NCBI GenBank assembly: GCA_003519545.1 | Contig: DOWN01000228.1 | Location: 1-5,591, forward strand | DNA: 5,591 nt | Direction of reading: 5' to 3' | Origin: Bacteroidota bacterium | Lineage (GTDB): Bacteria > Bacteroidota > Ignavibacteria > Tepidaquicellales > Tepidaquicellaceae | Shown here: positions 5,286-5,591 of the stretch, piece after piece | Layout of the letters: each line of letters opens with the position of its first letter | Numbering within the stretch: the first letter of the stretch is position 1 | Translations under genes and position numbers: made by a program | The notes under the pieces: model-generated | The model's input: the letters and a program-made list of their open reading frames with translations, nothing else | Database searches by the model: none | What the model was told of the DNA's origin: nothing

Positions 5286-5591
5286 TTATTTTTTGAAGAT
5301 TGATTTGTTAACTAATGTATCAGATAAACTTATTTCAGCAAAACGATTTAAAGAAGTTGTATAATTGGAAATATAAAGTTGCCATCCGCCTCCTTCTCCA
5401 TACTCAGAGTTTGCGAGAGTTTTAGAAATCGCAACTCTGATCTTTTGATTATTCTGATATACTCCGAGAGTAGGTCTATATCCAAACACAGGATGAGGTT
5501 TAACTTGCAGTAATTTCCAATATCTTTCTTTATTTCCACCGCTATTCTCATACGTTTTAATAATAGAATAAAAAGCAGACTGACCGGGTAA
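5286..5591 (-). CDS. 3' end of a probable polymorphic-toxin gene (C-terminal toxin domain), truncated by window
   Basis: The frame is open from the right edge at 5591 to the TAA at 5286-5288, giving 101 C-terminal residues; the true start lies outside the window. A GTG at 5489 is in frame, but coding-like sequence clearly continues upstream of it. Visible features, numbered from the edge: LPGQSAFYSIIKTYENSGGN (1-20), VFGYRPTLGVYQ (35-46), VAISKTLANSEYGEGGGWQL (53-72). The GYRP strand plus a Gly-rich GGGxQ near the C-terminus resembles C-terminal toxin modules of Rhs-type proteins and, loosely, the GGGxQ of TNT/ADP-ribosyltransferase-fold NAD-directed toxins. I cannot see the carrier (Rhs repeats, secretion domain) and the enzymatic class is a guess. 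A small orphan gene follows after 12 bases, as expected for toxin and immunity genes. That this is a real coding region is more certain than its function. Confidence 0.6.
   Translation of the reverse strand, partial: LPGQSAFYSIIKTYENSGGNKERYWKLLQVKPHPVFGYRPTLGVYQNNQKIRVAISKTLANSEYGEGGGWQLYISNYTTSLNRFAEISLSDTLVNKSIFKK

Noticed and set aside
5348..5551. 67-codon minus-strand frame starting MRIAVEIKKD
   Set aside because: It overlaps the toxin-tail gene in another frame; the latter is open to the window edge and has the conserved-looking GYRP and GGGWQ motifs.
1..5591. Possible tRNA genes, CRISPR arrays or insertion-sequence ends
   Set aside because: No cloverleaf-like GC-rich segment, no regularly spaced repeats and no transposase frame were seen in either strand.

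Overview
The window is strongly AT-rich. Most start codons have A/T-rich leaders without a Shine-Dalgarno sequence. Together with the protein types, this fits a low-GC member of the Bacteroidota/Ignavibacteriota/Chlorobiota group, but nothing in the window fixes the lineage. No rRNA, tRNA, CRISPR array or intact insertion sequence is visible. The content is typical of an accessory, defence-like or toxin-rich region: single-domain ATPase, WYL regulator, orphan nuclease, toxin-antitoxin pair, and a toxin tail with a probable immunity gene, separated by long intergenic stretches with decayed coding scraps.

Left half (1-3822): a minus-strand AAA ATPase (30-1388) lies downstream, on the same strand, of a helix-turn-helix/WYL transcriptional regulator (1713-2555). 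A 324-base AT-rich gap separates them. The ATPase stop codon overlaps a possible ATG of a further minus-strand gene that runs off the left edge. Divergent from the regulator is a plus-strand gene for a PD-(D/E)XK nuclease-like protein (2710-3822). The 154-base space between regulator and nuclease carries a perfect 11-bp inverted repeat with a 12-base spacer, a good candidate operator. A WYL regulator of the BrxR/CapW type controlling a divergent nuclease, with an ATPase alongside, is the most likely place for an undescribed defence system. That these genes act together is inference.

Middle (3823-4308): nearly 500 bases without an intact gene. The minus strand holds short, frame-broken coding-like pieces, one resembling the end of a MafI-like immunity protein. 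There is also a GC-raised block near 4001-4050.

Right half (4309-5591): a compact minus-strand higBA toxin-antitoxin operon (toxin gene first, 11-base gap, SD for the antitoxin overlapping the toxin stop). Its promoter is overlaid by a 23-bp palindromic operator. Upstream, also on the minus strand, the window ends inside the 3' part of a gene whose C-terminus looks like a polymorphic-toxin domain (GYRP and GGGWQ motifs). It is followed 12 bases later by an 88-codon orphan reading frame that is placed like its immunity gene.
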